Shown here one piece after another: positions 10,180 through 19,324 of a stretch of 64,000 bases of DNA (position 1 is the first letter of the stretch; each line of letters begins with the position of its first letter). Source of the stretch: Allobosea sp. Leaf344 (GTDB lineage: Bacteria; Pseudomonadota; Alphaproteobacteria; Rhizobiales; Beijerinckiaceae); assembly GCF_001426225.1 (NCBI RefSeq), contig NZ_LMRT01000001.1:989613-1053612 (forward strand), written 5' to 3'. Position numbers and translations under genes: made by a program. The notes below the pieces were generated by a model. That model searched no databases, was not told the DNA's origin, and was given only the letters and a program-made list of their open reading frames with translations.

Positions 10180-11157
10180 TCACTTCCATTTCATGACCTG
10201 GATCAGCGCCGGGGTCATGATCACGATGAAGAGCACCGGCAGGAAGAATAGGATCATCGGCACGGTCAGCTTGGGGGGCAGCGCCGCCGCCTTCTTTTCC
10301 GCCTCCATCATGCGCTGGTCGCGGCTTTCCTGGGCGAGCGTGCGCAGCGCGGTGCCGAGCGGCGTGCCGTAGCGCTCCGCCTGGATCAGCGCGGTGGACA
10401 CCGATTTCACGCCTTCCAGCCCGGTGCGCTGGGCGAGGTTCTCATAGGCCTGGCGACGCTCGGTGAGATAGGAGAGCTCCGCCGTGCAGAGCGCGAATTC
10501 CTCCGCCAGCGCGACCGACTGGCCGCCGATCTCCTGTGAGACCTTGCGGAAGGCGTGTTCCATCGACATGCCGGATTCGACGCAGATCAGCAGCAGGTCG
10601 AGCGCATCGGGGAAGGCACCTCGCATCGATAATTGGCGCTTGGCGATCTGGTTCGAGAGGAAGACCTCAGGCGCCTTGATGCCGACATAGGCGCCGGCCA
10701 GCGCCATGCCGAAGCGGATCAGCGGCGGCTGGCCGAAACCATTGACGGCGAAGACGTAGAACAGGGCGACCAGGAACAGCCCGATCGGCATGACGAGCCG
10801 GAAGAAGAGAAAGGCGATCTCGGCCTGCGGCCCGCGATAGCCGGCCATGACGAGCTGCTTCTTGGCCGATTCCGTGCCCAGCCAGTCGCCCAACTTGAAC
10901 CTGTCGACGATGCGCCGCATGAACTCCTTCGGTTCCTGGCGCAGGCTGACCTTCTCCTTCTGCCGGCTCAGCCTTTCGCGCTCGCGGGCGCGGATCTTGT
11001 CGCGCTCGGTGGCAACGCTCTTCATGCGCTTCTGGAGATGCGAGCCCTCGGTGAGCGGGATCGCCACGGTGATCACGGTCGCGGCCGCGGCCACGGCGAC
11101 CAGCATGGCGAGCAGGAACTGCGTATCCGCCAGCTTGCCGGCGATGAGTTCGATCAT
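10180..11157 (-). CDS. tadC: TadC, type II secretion system F-domain inner-membrane protein
   Basis: 325-residue polytopic protein of the Flp-pilus machine. One N-terminal helix (TQFLLAMLVAVAAAATVITVA), a charged cytosolic segment (RARERERLSRQKEKV) and the T2SSF domain at ~170-300 (DALDLLLICVESGMSMEHAF, then ALIQAERYGTPLGTALRTLA) are visible. A final helix follows (PMILFFLPVLFIVIMTPALI). TadB and TadC form the inner-membrane platform that the ATPase acts on. It is 9 bp downstream of tadB and is the last gene of the minus-strand cpa/tad operon. Confidence 0.93.
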   Translation of the reverse strand: MIELIAGKLADTQFLLAMLVAVAAAATVITVAIPLTEGSHLQKRMKSVATERDKIRARERERLSRQKEKVSLRQEPKEFMRRIVDRFKLGDWLGTESAKKQLVMAGYRGPQAEIAFLFFRLVMPIGLFLVALFYVFAVNGFGQPPLIRFGMALAGAYVGIKAPEVFLSNQIAKRQLSMRGAFPDALDLLLICVESGMSMEHAFRKVSQEIGGQSVALAEEFALCTAELSYLTERRQAYENLAQRTGLEGVKSVSTALIQAERYGTPLGTALRTLAQESRDQRMMEAEKKAAALPPKLTVPMILFFLPVLFIVIMTPALIQVMKWK

Positions 11158-11166
11158 GGCGCCGCC

Positions 11167-12144
11167 TCAGATATCGAAGTTGATCATCTTGCGCATCACC
11201 AGGATGCCCATCAGCATCCAGATGCCGCCGGCGAGCATCGCGACCTTGCCGGTCTGCGTCAGCCAGAGCAGCTCGATGTATTTCGGCGTGGTGAGATAGA
11301 CGAGCACCGCCACGGCCGGCGGCAGCGTTCCGATGATCGCCGCGGAGGCCTTGGCCTCCATCGAGACGGCCTGGATCTTGTCGCGCATCTTGCGGCGCTC
11401 GCGCAGCACGCGAGACAGGTTTCCGAGCGTCTCGGAGAGATTGCCGCCGGTCTTCTGCTGGATCGCCAGGACGATGCCGAAGAAATTGGATTCGGCGCAG
11501 GGCATCCGCTCGAACAGCTTGTTGGCCGCCTCGGTCAGCGGCAGCCCCAGCGACTGGCTCTCGATGATCAGCCTGAATTCGGTCTTGACCGGCTCCGCCG
11601 CCTCGGCGGCGATGATGCGCAGGCAGTCGTTCAGCGGCAGCCCGGCCTTGATGCCGCGCACCACCACGTCGATAGCGTTGGGAAACTCGATGCCGAACAT
11701 CTTCAGCCGCTTCGCCTTGGCGCGCTTCAGATACCAGGCCGGCAGGCCGAAGCCGCCGACGAAGAGCCCGATGCCTCCGAGGATCGGGCTGCCGCTCGCG
11801 ATCAGCAGGACGAGGCCGAGCGTCACGGCGCTGATCGCGCTGATGACGTAGTATTTCTTCCGGTTCCAGTTCAGCCCGGCCTGCAGCAGCCGCGTCTCGA
11901 GCGTCAGGTTCTTCCGCTCGGATTCCCGGGCCTCGATCTCCTTGAGGCTCTGGGCGATCTGGCCGCGCTTGGCCCGGGTCTGGGCGTCGCGGTCGACGCC
12001 GCGGCTGGCGACCGGGGCGGCGAATTCCTTGCGGCGCTTCTCCGCCCGCGCCTGCCCGCTCAGCATCGGGTAGAACAGCGCGTAGACCACGCCCGCCATC
12101 GCGAGGGTCGACAGGATGATGACGGCGATGACGCTTGTGTTCAT
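11167..12144 (-). CDS. tadB: TadB, type II secretion system F-domain inner-membrane protein
   Basis: 325 residues, paralogous in fold to TadC. It has an N-terminal helix (AVIILSTLAMAGVVYALFYP), a basic cytosolic region, two mid-protein helices (VISAISAVTLGLVLLIASG) and the T2SSF domain (NAIDVVVRGIKAGLPLNDCL; LAIQQKTGGNLSETLGNLS). A C-terminal helix is near 300. It is part of the pilus assembly platform, 28 bp downstream of the ATPase gene and 9 bp before tadC. Confidence 0.94.
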   Translation of the reverse strand: MNTSVIAVIILSTLAMAGVVYALFYPMLSGQARAEKRRKEFAAPVASRGVDRDAQTRAKRGQIAQSLKEIEARESERKNLTLETRLLQAGLNWNRKKYYVISAISAVTLGLVLLIASGSPILGGIGLFVGGFGLPAWYLKRAKAKRLKMFGIEFPNAIDVVVRGIKAGLPLNDCLRIIAAEAAEPVKTEFRLIIESQSLGLPLTEAANKLFERMPCAESNFFGIVLAIQQKTGGNLSETLGNLSRVLRERRKMRDKIQAVSMEAKASAAIIGTLPPAVAVLVYLTTPKYIELLWLTQTGKVAMLAGGIWMLMGILVMRKMINFDI

Positions 12145-12172
12145 GGTCTGTCGCTCTCCACGCGGCCGGCCG

Positions 12173-13606
12173 TCAGGCCGGCACGCCGTCGCCTTCGAGA
12201 TCGAGCGAGTCGATCGCCGTGGCCAGGCGCTGCTCCTCGCCGTAATAGCGGGCCCGCTCCCAGAAGCGCGGCCTGCCGACGCCGGTCGAGCGATGGCGGC
12301 CGACCAGCTTGCCGGCCGCGTCCTCGCCGATGATCTCGTAGGTCATCAGGTCCTGGGTGATGATCACGTCGCCTTCCATGCCCATCACCTCGGTGATGTG
12401 GGTGATGCGGCGCGACCCGTCGCGCAGGCGCTGGGCCTGGATGATCACGTCGATGGAGGAGCAGATCATCTCGCGCAACGTCTTCGGCGGCAGCGAGAAC
12501 CCGCCCATGGTGATCATCGATTCGATACGGCTGAGGCATTCGCGCGGGGTGTTGGCGTGCAGCGTGCCCATCGAGCCGTCATGGCCGGTATTCATCGCCT
12601 GGAGCAGGTCGAAGGCCTCCGGCCCGCGCACCTCGCCGACGATGATCCGTTCCGGGCGCATGCGCAGGCAGTTCTTGACGAGGTCGCGCATGGTGATCGC
12701 GCCCGTGCCCTCGAGATTGGGCGGGCGCGTCTCGAGGCGCACGACATGCGGCTGCTGCAGCTGCAGCTCCGCCGCGTCCTCGCAGGTGATGACGCGCTCG
12801 TCCTCGTCGATGTAGTTCGTCAGGCAGTTCAGCAGCGTGGTCTTGCCGGAGCCGGTACCGCCCGAGATCACGATGTTGCAGCGGACCCGGCCGATGATCT
12901 TGAGCAGCTCGGCGCCCGGCGGCGAGATCGCGCCGAAGCGCACGAGCTGGTCGAGCGTCAGCTTGTCCTTCCTGAACTTTCTGATCGTCAGGGCCGGGCC
13001 GTCGATGGCGAGCGGCGGCGCGATGACGTTGACGCGCGAGCCGTCGGCGAGGCGGGCGTCGCAGATCGGCGAGGATTCGTCGACGCGGCGGCCGACCTGG
13101 CTGACGATGCGCTGGCAGATGTTCATCAGCTGGGCATTGTCGCGGAAGCGGATATTGGTCAGCGTGATCTTGCCGCCGACTTCGATGAAGGTGCGGGCCG
13201 CGCCATTGACCATGATGTCGGCGATGTCGTCGCGCGCCAGCAGCGGCTCCAGCGGCCCGTAGCCGAGCACGTCGTTGCAGATGTCGTCGAGCAGCTCCTC
13301 CTGCTCCGCGATCGACAGCACGACGTTCTTCAGCGAGATGATCTCGTTGATGATGTCGCGGATTTCCTCGCGGGCGGATTCGGCATCGAGCTTGGCGAGC
13401 TGAGAGAGGTCGATCGCCTCGATCAGCGCGCCGAAGATCATGCTCTTCATCTGGTAGTATTCGTCGGAATGCGGATTCTCGACGACCAAAGGCGTCCGGC
13501 GCGATTCCGGCGGCGGCGCGGCGGCGACGACGCGGGCGGCCGGGCGCGGCGCTTCCCTCACCACCGGAACGGGCGCGCTGGCGCCGGTGGATCGCTTTCC
13601 GAACAT
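12173..13606 (-). CDS. cpaF: CpaF/TadA, Flp-pilus assembly ATPase
   Basis: 477-residue hexameric type II/IV secretion ATPase powering pilus extension and probably retraction. Walker A is GGTGSGKTTLLNCL near residue 250. The Asp box and Walker B region are ITCEDAAELQLQQPHVVRLE and RPERIIVGEVRGPEAFDLLQ, and the His box is GHDGSMGTLHANTPREC. The N-terminal domain starts after a Pro/Ala-rich stretch. The initiator ATG at 13606 gives MFGKRSTGAS. It is preceded by cpaE (52 bp) and followed by tadB. Confidence 0.97.
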   Translation of the reverse strand: MFGKRSTGASAPVPVVREAPRPAARVVAAAPPPESRRTPLVVENPHSDEYYQMKSMIFGALIEAIDLSQLAKLDAESAREEIRDIINEIISLKNVVLSIAEQEELLDDICNDVLGYGPLEPLLARDDIADIMVNGAARTFIEVGGKITLTNIRFRDNAQLMNICQRIVSQVGRRVDESSPICDARLADGSRVNVIAPPLAIDGPALTIRKFRKDKLTLDQLVRFGAISPPGAELLKIIGRVRCNIVISGGTGSGKTTLLNCLTNYIDEDERVITCEDAAELQLQQPHVVRLETRPPNLEGTGAITMRDLVKNCLRMRPERIIVGEVRGPEAFDLLQAMNTGHDGSMGTLHANTPRECLSRIESMITMGGFSLPPKTLREMICSSIDVIIQAQRLRDGSRRITHITEVMGMEGDVIITQDLMTYEIIGEDAAGKLVGRHRSTGVGRPRFWERARYYGEEQRLATAIDSLDLEGDGVPA

Positions 13607-13658
13607 CTCAGCCCTCTCTGACGACAGGGACGGCGGCGTGGCGTGATCCGCTCATCGA

Positions 13659-14924
13659 TCAAGCCTTCCGCCGCATCAGCTTGGCGACCAGCGGTTCCAG
13701 CAGGCTGGCGCGGCCGCGCTTGGATTCGCTGCGGCCGGTCACGGCGCTGGCGATCTGCACCAGCCCCTCATTGACCTTCCCCTTGCCCTGCACCTCGGCG
13801 ATCATCTGGCCGTTATTGGCCGCCGTGCCGAAGATCTGGGCGTCGAAGGGGACGGAGCAGAGCACCTCGGTGCCGACCGCCTTGGAGAATTCGCTCGCAT
13901 CGATCTCCGGCCGCTTCGGCACGCCGACCTTGTTGAGCACGAGACGCGCCTGGGAATCATTGGGGCGCGTGCTGCGCATCAGATCGAGCAGGTTCTTGGT
14001 GTTGCGCAGGGAGGCGAGCTCCGCCTCCGCCACGATGATCACCTCGTCGGCGGCGAGCAGCGCCCGCTTGGCCCAGGCCGTCCAGAGATGGGGCACGTCG
14101 AGCACAACGGTCGGCACGCTGGCGCGCAGCAGGTCGAAGAGCTGGTCGAAAGCGTCCTCCGGCAGGTCGCAGGTCCGGTCGAGCATGGCCGGGGCGGCCA
14201 GCAGGGCCAGATTGTCGCTGCAGCGGGAGAGCAGGCGGTCGAGCATGTTGGCGTCGAGACGCTCGGGCGCGAAGACCGCTTCCGCGATGCCCTGCGGCGG
14301 ATCCTGGTTGAAGTCGAGCCCGGCCGTGCCATAGGCGATGTCGAGATCGACGATGACGGTCGAGGAATCGAGGCTCGAGGCGATCGTCCAGGCGATGTTG
14401 TGGGCCAGGGTCGAGGAGCCGACGCCGCCCTTGGCGCCCATCACCGCGATGATCCGCCCCACCGCCTGCGCCCCGGGCGCCGCATAGAGCTCGGACAGGG
14501 TGCGCAGCACGTCGAGCGTGCCGAGCGGCGCGATCAGATATTCGCTGACCCCGCGCCGGATCAGGTCGCGATAGAGCTGCACGTCGTTGACATGGCCGAT
14601 GACCACGACCTTCGTGCCGGAATCGCAGCTCTGCGCCAGCGCGTCGAGATGGGCGACCAGGGCATTCGGGTCGGAGACCGTCTCCAGCACGATGACGTTG
14701 GGGGTCGGCGCGGTGCGGAAGGCCTCGACCGCCGCGGCCGGCCCGCCCATCTGGATGCGGGCATGGGTCTTGGCCATGCGCCGGTCGGCGACCGCGGCCT
14801 GCATGATCGCGGCGACGCCGGGCGTCTCGCAGAAGGCCTGGATGGTAACGCGCGGCAAGGGTGCGATCAGCACCTCGCCGGGCGTGATCTCGGAGCGGAG
14901 ATCCTGGTCCTGCAGCGTGTCCAT
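13659..14924 (-). CDS. cpaE: CpaE, pilus-localising MinD/ParA-like ATPase
   Basis: 421 residues. The N-terminal ~130 residues form a receiver-like domain without obvious phospho-acceptor residues. The C-terminal part is a MinD/ParA-type ATPase with a deviant Walker A, MGAKGGVGSSTLAHNIAW, in which the usual second Lys/Thr pair is changed to Ser-Ser. CpaE in Caulobacter places the pilus machine at the pole. I start at the ATG at 14924 (MDTLQDQDLRSEITPGE) because the longer frame overlaps cpaD. The cpaD stop and this start share one base (TGATG), a pattern of translational coupling. Confidence 0.92.
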   Translation of the reverse strand: MDTLQDQDLRSEITPGEVLIAPLPRVTIQAFCETPGVAAIMQAAVADRRMAKTHARIQMGGPAAAVEAFRTAPTPNVIVLETVSDPNALVAHLDALAQSCDSGTKVVVIGHVNDVQLYRDLIRRGVSEYLIAPLGTLDVLRTLSELYAAPGAQAVGRIIAVMGAKGGVGSSTLAHNIAWTIASSLDSSTVIVDLDIAYGTAGLDFNQDPPQGIAEAVFAPERLDANMLDRLLSRCSDNLALLAAPAMLDRTCDLPEDAFDQLFDLLRASVPTVVLDVPHLWTAWAKRALLAADEVIIVAEAELASLRNTKNLLDLMRSTRPNDSQARLVLNKVGVPKRPEIDASEFSKAVGTEVLCSVPFDAQIFGTAANNGQMIAEVQGKGKVNEGLVQIASAVTGRSESKRGRASLLEPLVAKLMRRKA

Positions 14925-15661
14925 CAGCGGCTTCCACCCACGGCAGAGTTGATCTGCGGCGTCTGCTGGCGATACTCCGTCGACGGATCCTTGCCCTCGC
15001 GCAGCTTGGTGATGGCGCCCATGCGCTTGGCGATGTCGGGGCGGCCTTCGGCGCGGGCCCGTACCAGATCGACCGGATCGGCCACCTGCGCGGCGAGCGT
15101 CGCCTGGCTGGAGCAGCCCAGATTCCAGTAGGGCTCGTTGCTGGCGCTGGTGCGATAGTTCGAGGAGCCGAGATCGGCGGGCCATTGCCCGCATTGATGC
15201 GGGAGGCCGGCCTGAAGCGAGGCGAAGGTCAGCCGGATCGGCGAGGCGAGGCCGGGATCGTTGACCGCGTAGCTCCTGACCGAGAGCGCCGAGCCCGGCA
15301 CGCCGCCGCGGGCGAGCGCGGCGCGGATGCCCTGGAGCGTATGGCTGGCCGCGGCGTCGCGCCGCGTCCCGGTCGGCACCTGCGCCACCAGACCGCCGCG
15401 TCCGGAGCGGCGGTAATCCTGGGCGAACACCGCGACATCCTCGGCCTGGCGCTCGTCCAGCCCGCCGCCGGCGCGGCCGACGAAGACGTCGAGCGATTTC
15501 GGCGCGTCGCGCAGCACGATCGGATGACGCTCGCGCACGTCGTCGGGGGCGAGCGAGGCCGTCAGATCGGCCTTGGGAGCGCAGGCGCCGAGTGAGGCGC
15601 CGATGAGCAGAATCGCGGTGAAACGAGGCATGGTCGCCGCCTTGCTGGATCGAGCCGTCAT
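14924..15661 (-). CDS. cpaD: CpaD, pilus assembly lipoprotein
   Basis: 245 residues. A signal peptide with lipobox (LLIGASLGACAPKAD) indicates an outer-membrane or periplasmic lipoprotein. The conserved CpaD core includes DVFVGRAGGGLDERQAEDV and the C-terminal NLGCSSQATLAAQVADPVDL, followed by VRARAEGRPD. CpaD is needed for secretin function in tad loci. The first ATG at 15661 gives a slightly long leader (MTARSSKAAT); the ATG ten codons later (MPRFTAILL) is an equally good start. It lies between cpaC (31 bp) and cpaE (1-base overlap). Confidence 0.9.
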   Translation of the reverse strand: MTARSSKAATMPRFTAILLIGASLGACAPKADLTASLAPDDVRERHPIVLRDAPKSLDVFVGRAGGGLDERQAEDVAVFAQDYRRSGRGGLVAQVPTGTRRDAAASHTLQGIRAALARGGVPGSALSVRSYAVNDPGLASPIRLTFASLQAGLPHQCGQWPADLGSSNYRTSASNEPYWNLGCSSQATLAAQVADPVDLVRARAEGRPDIAKRMGAITKLREGKDPSTEYRQQTPQINSAVGGSR

Positions 15662-15692
15662 GGTCCGTCTGTCCTTCTCGCCTGCTGGGCGC

Positions 15693-17150
15693 TCAATCCG
15701 CGATGAAGCCGACCCGGCCCTTATAGGCCTGGGGGCGGGCCCCGGCGCCGGAGCCGTAGAGCCGGTTCAGACGTCCCAGCAGGATCGCCTGCGCGTCATG
15801 GGTCTCGACGAAGCCGTCATCCGGGCGCTGGACCTGGTTGGGCTCCATCGGCTTGGCGATGTAGGGGGTCGCCGTGATCATCAGCTCCGTCTCCTCGCGC
15901 TGGTAGTCGCGCGAGCGGAACAGCGTGCCGATGATCGGGATGTTCATCAGGCCGGGAAAGCCGTTGAGCGAGGTGCGGCCGACGCGCTGGATCAGGCCGG
16001 CGGTGGCGAGCGTGCCGCCCGAGGGCAGTTCCACGGTGGTGTCCGATTTGCGGACGCGGAAGGCCGGGACGTTGAGGTCCTGGTTCGAACCGCTGAGCCG
16101 GATCTGGTTCTCGAAGTCGAGCTCGGTCACCTCGGTGGCGATGCGCATGCTGATCTTGCCGTCCGAGAGCACGATCGGCGTGAAGTTGAGCGCGACGCCG
16201 ATCGGCTTGTACTCGATCTGCAGCTGGCAGGTCAGGCGGCCGAAGGTGTCGGCGCTGCAGTTCTGCCCCTTCGGCACCGGGACTTCGCCGCCGGCGGTGA
16301 ATTTGGCGCTCTCGCCCGAGATCGCGGTGACGGTCGGCTCGGCCAGCACGCGCGACAGACCGGCCCGCTCCAGCGCCTTCAGCGTGAAATTGGTGGAGTT
16401 GCCGATGCCGGCGCCGATGGCGGTCGCCGCCAGCGCCTGGGGCTGCAGCGGGAACGGGTTGTCGAGGGACGGCGTCAGCCTGAAATTGCCGAGCCGCCAT
16501 TCGCCGTTCGAGTTGATGCCGAGCTGCTTGATCGCCTTGCGCGAGACTTCCGAGACCACGACCTTGACCATCACCTGATCGCGGCCGCGGATCGAGAGCG
16601 AGTTGATCACCGCGCCCTTGGTGGAGCTGAACAGCCCGCCCGACTGCCCGACGAAGGCGTTGGCGATGTCGACGGCCTGCGTCGCCTCCGAGGCGTTGGT
16701 GACGTCGCCGACCAGGAGGATGGAGTTGCCGGCCGGCTTGACCTCGATCTGGGCGCGCGGCAGCGCCGAGCGCAGGGTCTGGCGCAGCACGTTCAGGTCG
16801 CGCCCGACCTCGATCTCGAGCGCCGAGATCTGGCGGCCCTCGGCGTCGATGACGAACATCGAGGTCGAGCCGTCGGCGATGCCGATGATGAAGATCTTGC
16901 GCGCCGAGCGGACGACCGCATTCGCCACCTTGGGATTGGCGACGAAGACCTCCTTGGCGTCGCGCGGCAGCTCGACGACGATGGAGCGGCCGATCGAGAG
17001 ATCGAGCTTGCGGGCGATGGCGTGCTCGCTCGTCCCGACATTCAGCACCGGCGCCGGGCCGGTCGTGCTCGCCCGGCCGCTCTGCGCCTGGGCCGGAGCG
17101 ACGAGGGCGGCTGCGAGAAGGGCGGGAAGGAGGATGCGGTCAGCGATCAT
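15693..17150 (-). CDS. cpaC: CpaC/RcpA, Flp-pilus outer-membrane secretin
   Basis: 485 residues with a signal peptide (LLPALLAAALVAPAQAQS). The N-terminal pilus domain (NVGTSEHAIARKLDLSIGRS, then FVANPKVANAVVRSARKIFI) is followed by a BON/N1-like region. The secretin domain is at ~240-440 (VLAEPTVTAISGESAKFTAG; GVALNFTPIVLSDGKISMRI; ELPSGGTLATAGLIQR). It forms the pore through which the pilus leaves the cell. Its ATG overlaps the cpaB stop (ATGA). Confidence 0.95.
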   Translation of the reverse strand: MIADRILLPALLAAALVAPAQAQSGRASTTGPAPVLNVGTSEHAIARKLDLSIGRSIVVELPRDAKEVFVANPKVANAVVRSARKIFIIGIADGSTSMFVIDAEGRQISALEIEVGRDLNVLRQTLRSALPRAQIEVKPAGNSILLVGDVTNASEATQAVDIANAFVGQSGGLFSSTKGAVINSLSIRGRDQVMVKVVVSEVSRKAIKQLGINSNGEWRLGNFRLTPSLDNPFPLQPQALAATAIGAGIGNSTNFTLKALERAGLSRVLAEPTVTAISGESAKFTAGGEVPVPKGQNCSADTFGRLTCQLQIEYKPIGVALNFTPIVLSDGKISMRIATEVTELDFENQIRLSGSNQDLNVPAFRVRKSDTTVELPSGGTLATAGLIQRVGRTSLNGFPGLMNIPIIGTLFRSRDYQREETELMITATPYIAKPMEPNQVQRPDDGFVETHDAQAILLGRLNRLYGSGAGARPQAYKGRVGFIAD

Positions 17151-17923
17151 GGTTTCACGCCCTTGGTGGTGACGCCGTAACGGACGAGCGTGAGGCCGCC
17201 TTCATCGGCGCCGGTCACGACCTCCCCCGCGTCCTGGAGGCTGCGCAGCACCAGGGAGAGCGAGCCGGTCTTCTGCGCTTCGGCGATGACTTCGATCTGC
17301 CTCGGGTCGATCTCGAGCGTGGCGGTCTCGCCGGTCACGACCTTCTCGCCGTTGCTCTCCTGGATGTTCTGGCCGATGGCGAGCACCCGGATGTTCTTCA
17401 GCACCACCTCGCTGACATAGGAGGCCTGCTCGCCGGAGGCGCTTTCGGGCCTCGTCGTGCTGACGACGTCGACCCGGTCATTGGGCAGGATGAAGCCGCC
17501 CGCTGTGGCCGAGCCGCGATTATCGGTGCTGATGGCGATGGCGCGCTTGCCGGCCGGAAGCACGGCGGAGAGGAAGCCGGTGCCGTCGGTGCGGATCAGC
17601 TTTTCGCGGCGGATCGGCTCGGAGGCGATGATCGGGAAGCGGGCGAGCTGGCCCGCGATCTCCTGTTCCGCCCCGGGCGTCTCGTCCTTGCGGATCACGC
17701 CGGCGGGGACGCTGGAGAGCGGCCAGTCCAGCCAGCGCAGATCGCCCGCGGCGAGCTTGTTGCCGAGCGGGATGGTCGCTGCGGCGACCAGCACCGGCAC
17801 GGTCGGCTCCGGAACGGATTTCGTGACCTCGGCCGGCTTGCCGGGCTGCCGCTGCATGAGCAGCGCGGCGCCCAGGCCGGCCGCCAGGGCGACGACGAGG
17901 ATGATGATGCGGGCGGGACTCAT
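17147..17923 (-). CDS. cpaB: CpaB/RcpC, pilus assembly protein with SAF domain
   Basis: 258 residues from the ATG at 17923. The frame opens seven codons earlier at a TTG, but the ATG precedes the membrane anchor directly (MSPARIIILVVALAAGLG). The SAF domain follows (VPVLVAAATIPLGNKLAAGD... GQLARFPIIASEPIRREKL), then the RcpC core (GFILPNDRVDVVSTTRPES; VLKNIRVLAIGQNIQE). The protein is periplasmic, anchored in the inner membrane, and thought to modulate the secretin. It overlaps cpaC by 4 bp. Confidence 0.93.
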   Translation of the reverse strand: MSPARIIILVVALAAGLGAALLMQRQPGKPAEVTKSVPEPTVPVLVAAATIPLGNKLAAGDLRWLDWPLSSVPAGVIRKDETPGAEQEIAGQLARFPIIASEPIRREKLIRTDGTGFLSAVLPAGKRAIAISTDNRGSATAGGFILPNDRVDVVSTTRPESASGEQASYVSEVVLKNIRVLAIGQNIQESNGEKVVTGETATLEIDPRQIEVIAEAQKTGSLSLVLRSLQDAGEVVTGADEGGLTLVRYGVTTKGVKP

Positions 17924-18066
17924 GAGCGACTGACCCTCGGCCAAACCAATTGGCGTCTTGCGAGGATCGTGCAGCGGGAATCGTCAACTTATGGTTAAGG
18001 ACACGTATCTTTTTCGGCGGATCGGGATCGCCCTGCCCTTAGGGTAGACCCCGCCCGCGGGCCGCC

Positions 18067-18576
18067 TCAGCCGGCGAGGGCGGCGCGCCAGATCGGCGTC
18101 TCGGGCAGGACCAGCAGCGCCGAGAACGCCAGGGCGATGCCGTAGGGCACGCCTTCCTTCGCGGAGTGCAGCCGGCGCAGCCAGGGCCAGCCCGCGAAAT
18201 CGGGCAGCGGCGACGAGCGCAGCGTCACAATGGCGAAGGTCAGGAAGCCGCCGAAGATCGCGGCATAGGCGAGATAGGGAACGAGCTGGTCGAAGCCGAA
18301 CCAGAGCGCGGTGACCGCCGCGAGCTTGGCGTCGCCGCCGCCGATCCAGCCGGCCGCGAACAGGCCGAAGCAGAGCGTGAGCACGAGGGCGCCGGCCGCG
18401 ACATGCGCGGCGAATTGCTGGGGAGAAAGGCCCGCCAGGGTGGCGCAGACGATGAAGCCGGCGAACAGCAACAGGCAGAGCCTGTTCGAGATCGTCATCG
18501 AGACCAGATCGCTGGCGGCGGCATAGGCCATCGCGCCGGGGAAGAACACCAGCATGGCCAGGAACGGCATCGACAT
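18067..18576 (-). CDS. cpaA: CpaA, type IV prepilin peptidase of the Flp system
   Basis: 169-residue polytopic aspartic protease that trims Flp prepilins. It has the two catalytic Asp contexts, AAASDLVSMTISNRL near residue 23 and the GxGD-type motif GWIGGGDAKLAAV near 75. About five to six hydrophobic helices cover the length. The N-methyltransferase domain of large prepilin peptidases is absent, as usual for CpaA. It sits between flp (169 bp upstream) and cpaB (143 bp downstream) on the same strand. Confidence 0.93.
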   Translation of the reverse strand: MSMPFLAMLVFFPGAMAYAAASDLVSMTISNRLCLLLFAGFIVCATLAGLSPQQFAAHVAAGALVLTLCFGLFAAGWIGGGDAKLAAVTALWFGFDQLVPYLAYAAIFGGFLTFAIVTLRSSPLPDFAGWPWLRRLHSAKEGVPYGIALAFSALLVLPETPIWRAALAG

Positions 18577-18681
18577 CGGCTCATCTCCTTCGGGACCGCC
18601 TCACCCTTAGCAAAGCGGGATTGACGAAATGATACCGCGCAAGCGCGGAATCGACGCGCGCAGGCGGGGGAGCAACGCAAA

Positions 18682-18703
18682 ACGCCCCGGCGAACCGGGG
18701 CGT
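18682..18703 (-). terminator. Intrinsic terminator after flp
   Basis: Perfect 9-bp stem ACGCCCCGG / CCGGGGCGT with a TTCG loop on the minus strand, followed by a short T-run (TTTTGC). It lies 42 bp after the flp stop, so most transcripts probably end here. This would give a high pilin-to-machine ratio, with some readthrough into cpaA or a separate cpaA promoter. Confidence 0.8.
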
Positions 18704-18745
18704 CTGCAGTCCTGCACCAATCCGGGCATGGGCCCGGCGGGCGGA

Positions 18746-18910
18746 TCAGCCCAGCTTGTCGCTGATCTTCGTGAAGGTGCTGATCAGGTTGTCACCGACG
18801 GTGCTCATGGCGGTGATCGCGGCAACGGCGACGAGCGAAGCGATCAGGCCGTACTCGATGGCGGTGGCGCCGGACTCGTTCTTGATGAAGCTCTTGAACA
18901 GGTTGGTCAT
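18746..18910 (-). CDS. flp: Flp-type pilin, major subunit of the tight-adherence pilus
   Basis: 54-residue prepilin. A short basic leader (MTNLFKSFIKNESG) is cut before A-T-A-I-E-Y by CpaA; the Glu and Tyr of the Flp motif GATAIEYGLIASLVAVAA are present. A single hydrophobic helix follows and the tail is STFTKISDKLG. A strong ribosome-binding site (AAGGAG, 7 nt spacing) precedes the ATG. Its own terminator lies downstream, and the cpa genes follow on the same strand. Confidence 0.95.
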   Translation of the reverse strand: MTNLFKSFIKNESGATAIEYGLIASLVAVAAITAMSTVGDNLISTFTKISDKLG

Positions 18911-19324
18911 GTCAGTACTCCTTGTTACACCACGGTTTGACGGCTGCCTTCGCTCTGTCGGCTTCGGTCAGCGACAATTGGACATTACCCGGCATCCCTT
19001 GCTGATCGGTTAAACGAAACAAAGAATTGGGCGCCACAGGAAACGCCTGATTTGGTGGTTAATAGATAATTCCAAACGTTGAAACTTTTAATTTTCGCAA
19101 CGTCAACCGTTTTATATTTTGCTATCGGCTGATTTTCGCCGGAATAATCGGCCTTTCAGCCCCTGCAATCGGGGCTGCAAGCGGCCAAGACAGAATGAAA
19201 CCTCGCTCCGGCGAGGTATTCGGCCGAAGCGACCATCCGAGAAAACTGCCGCACCGGCACCCTTAGAGATTTGTTCATCATTTTGCGCTTTCCTTCCGGG
19301 GGTGCAATTCTTGGGGCGTCGCGC
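18911..19324. other. Gene-free 414-bp region between flp and the pilus N-domain gene
   Basis: Divergent regulatory region, AT-rich at 19040-19135 in an otherwise GC-rich sequence. It contains ACGTTG (19076-19081) and its inverted copy CAACGT (19098-19103). Three further elements are a hairpin CAGCCCC-tgcaatc-GGGGCTG (19157-19177), a hairpin CCTCGC-tccg-GCGAGG (19201-19216) and the 10-bp palindrome TTCGGCCGAA (19219-19228). I found no convincing open frame. The stem-loops would lie in the 5' leader of the plus-strand gene at 19325 if transcription begins in the AT-rich patch. Confidence 0.6.

Noticed and set aside
15573..17180. 535-codon plus-strand open frame over the secretin gene
   Set aside because: Antisense shadow of cpaC, which has intact secretin motifs.
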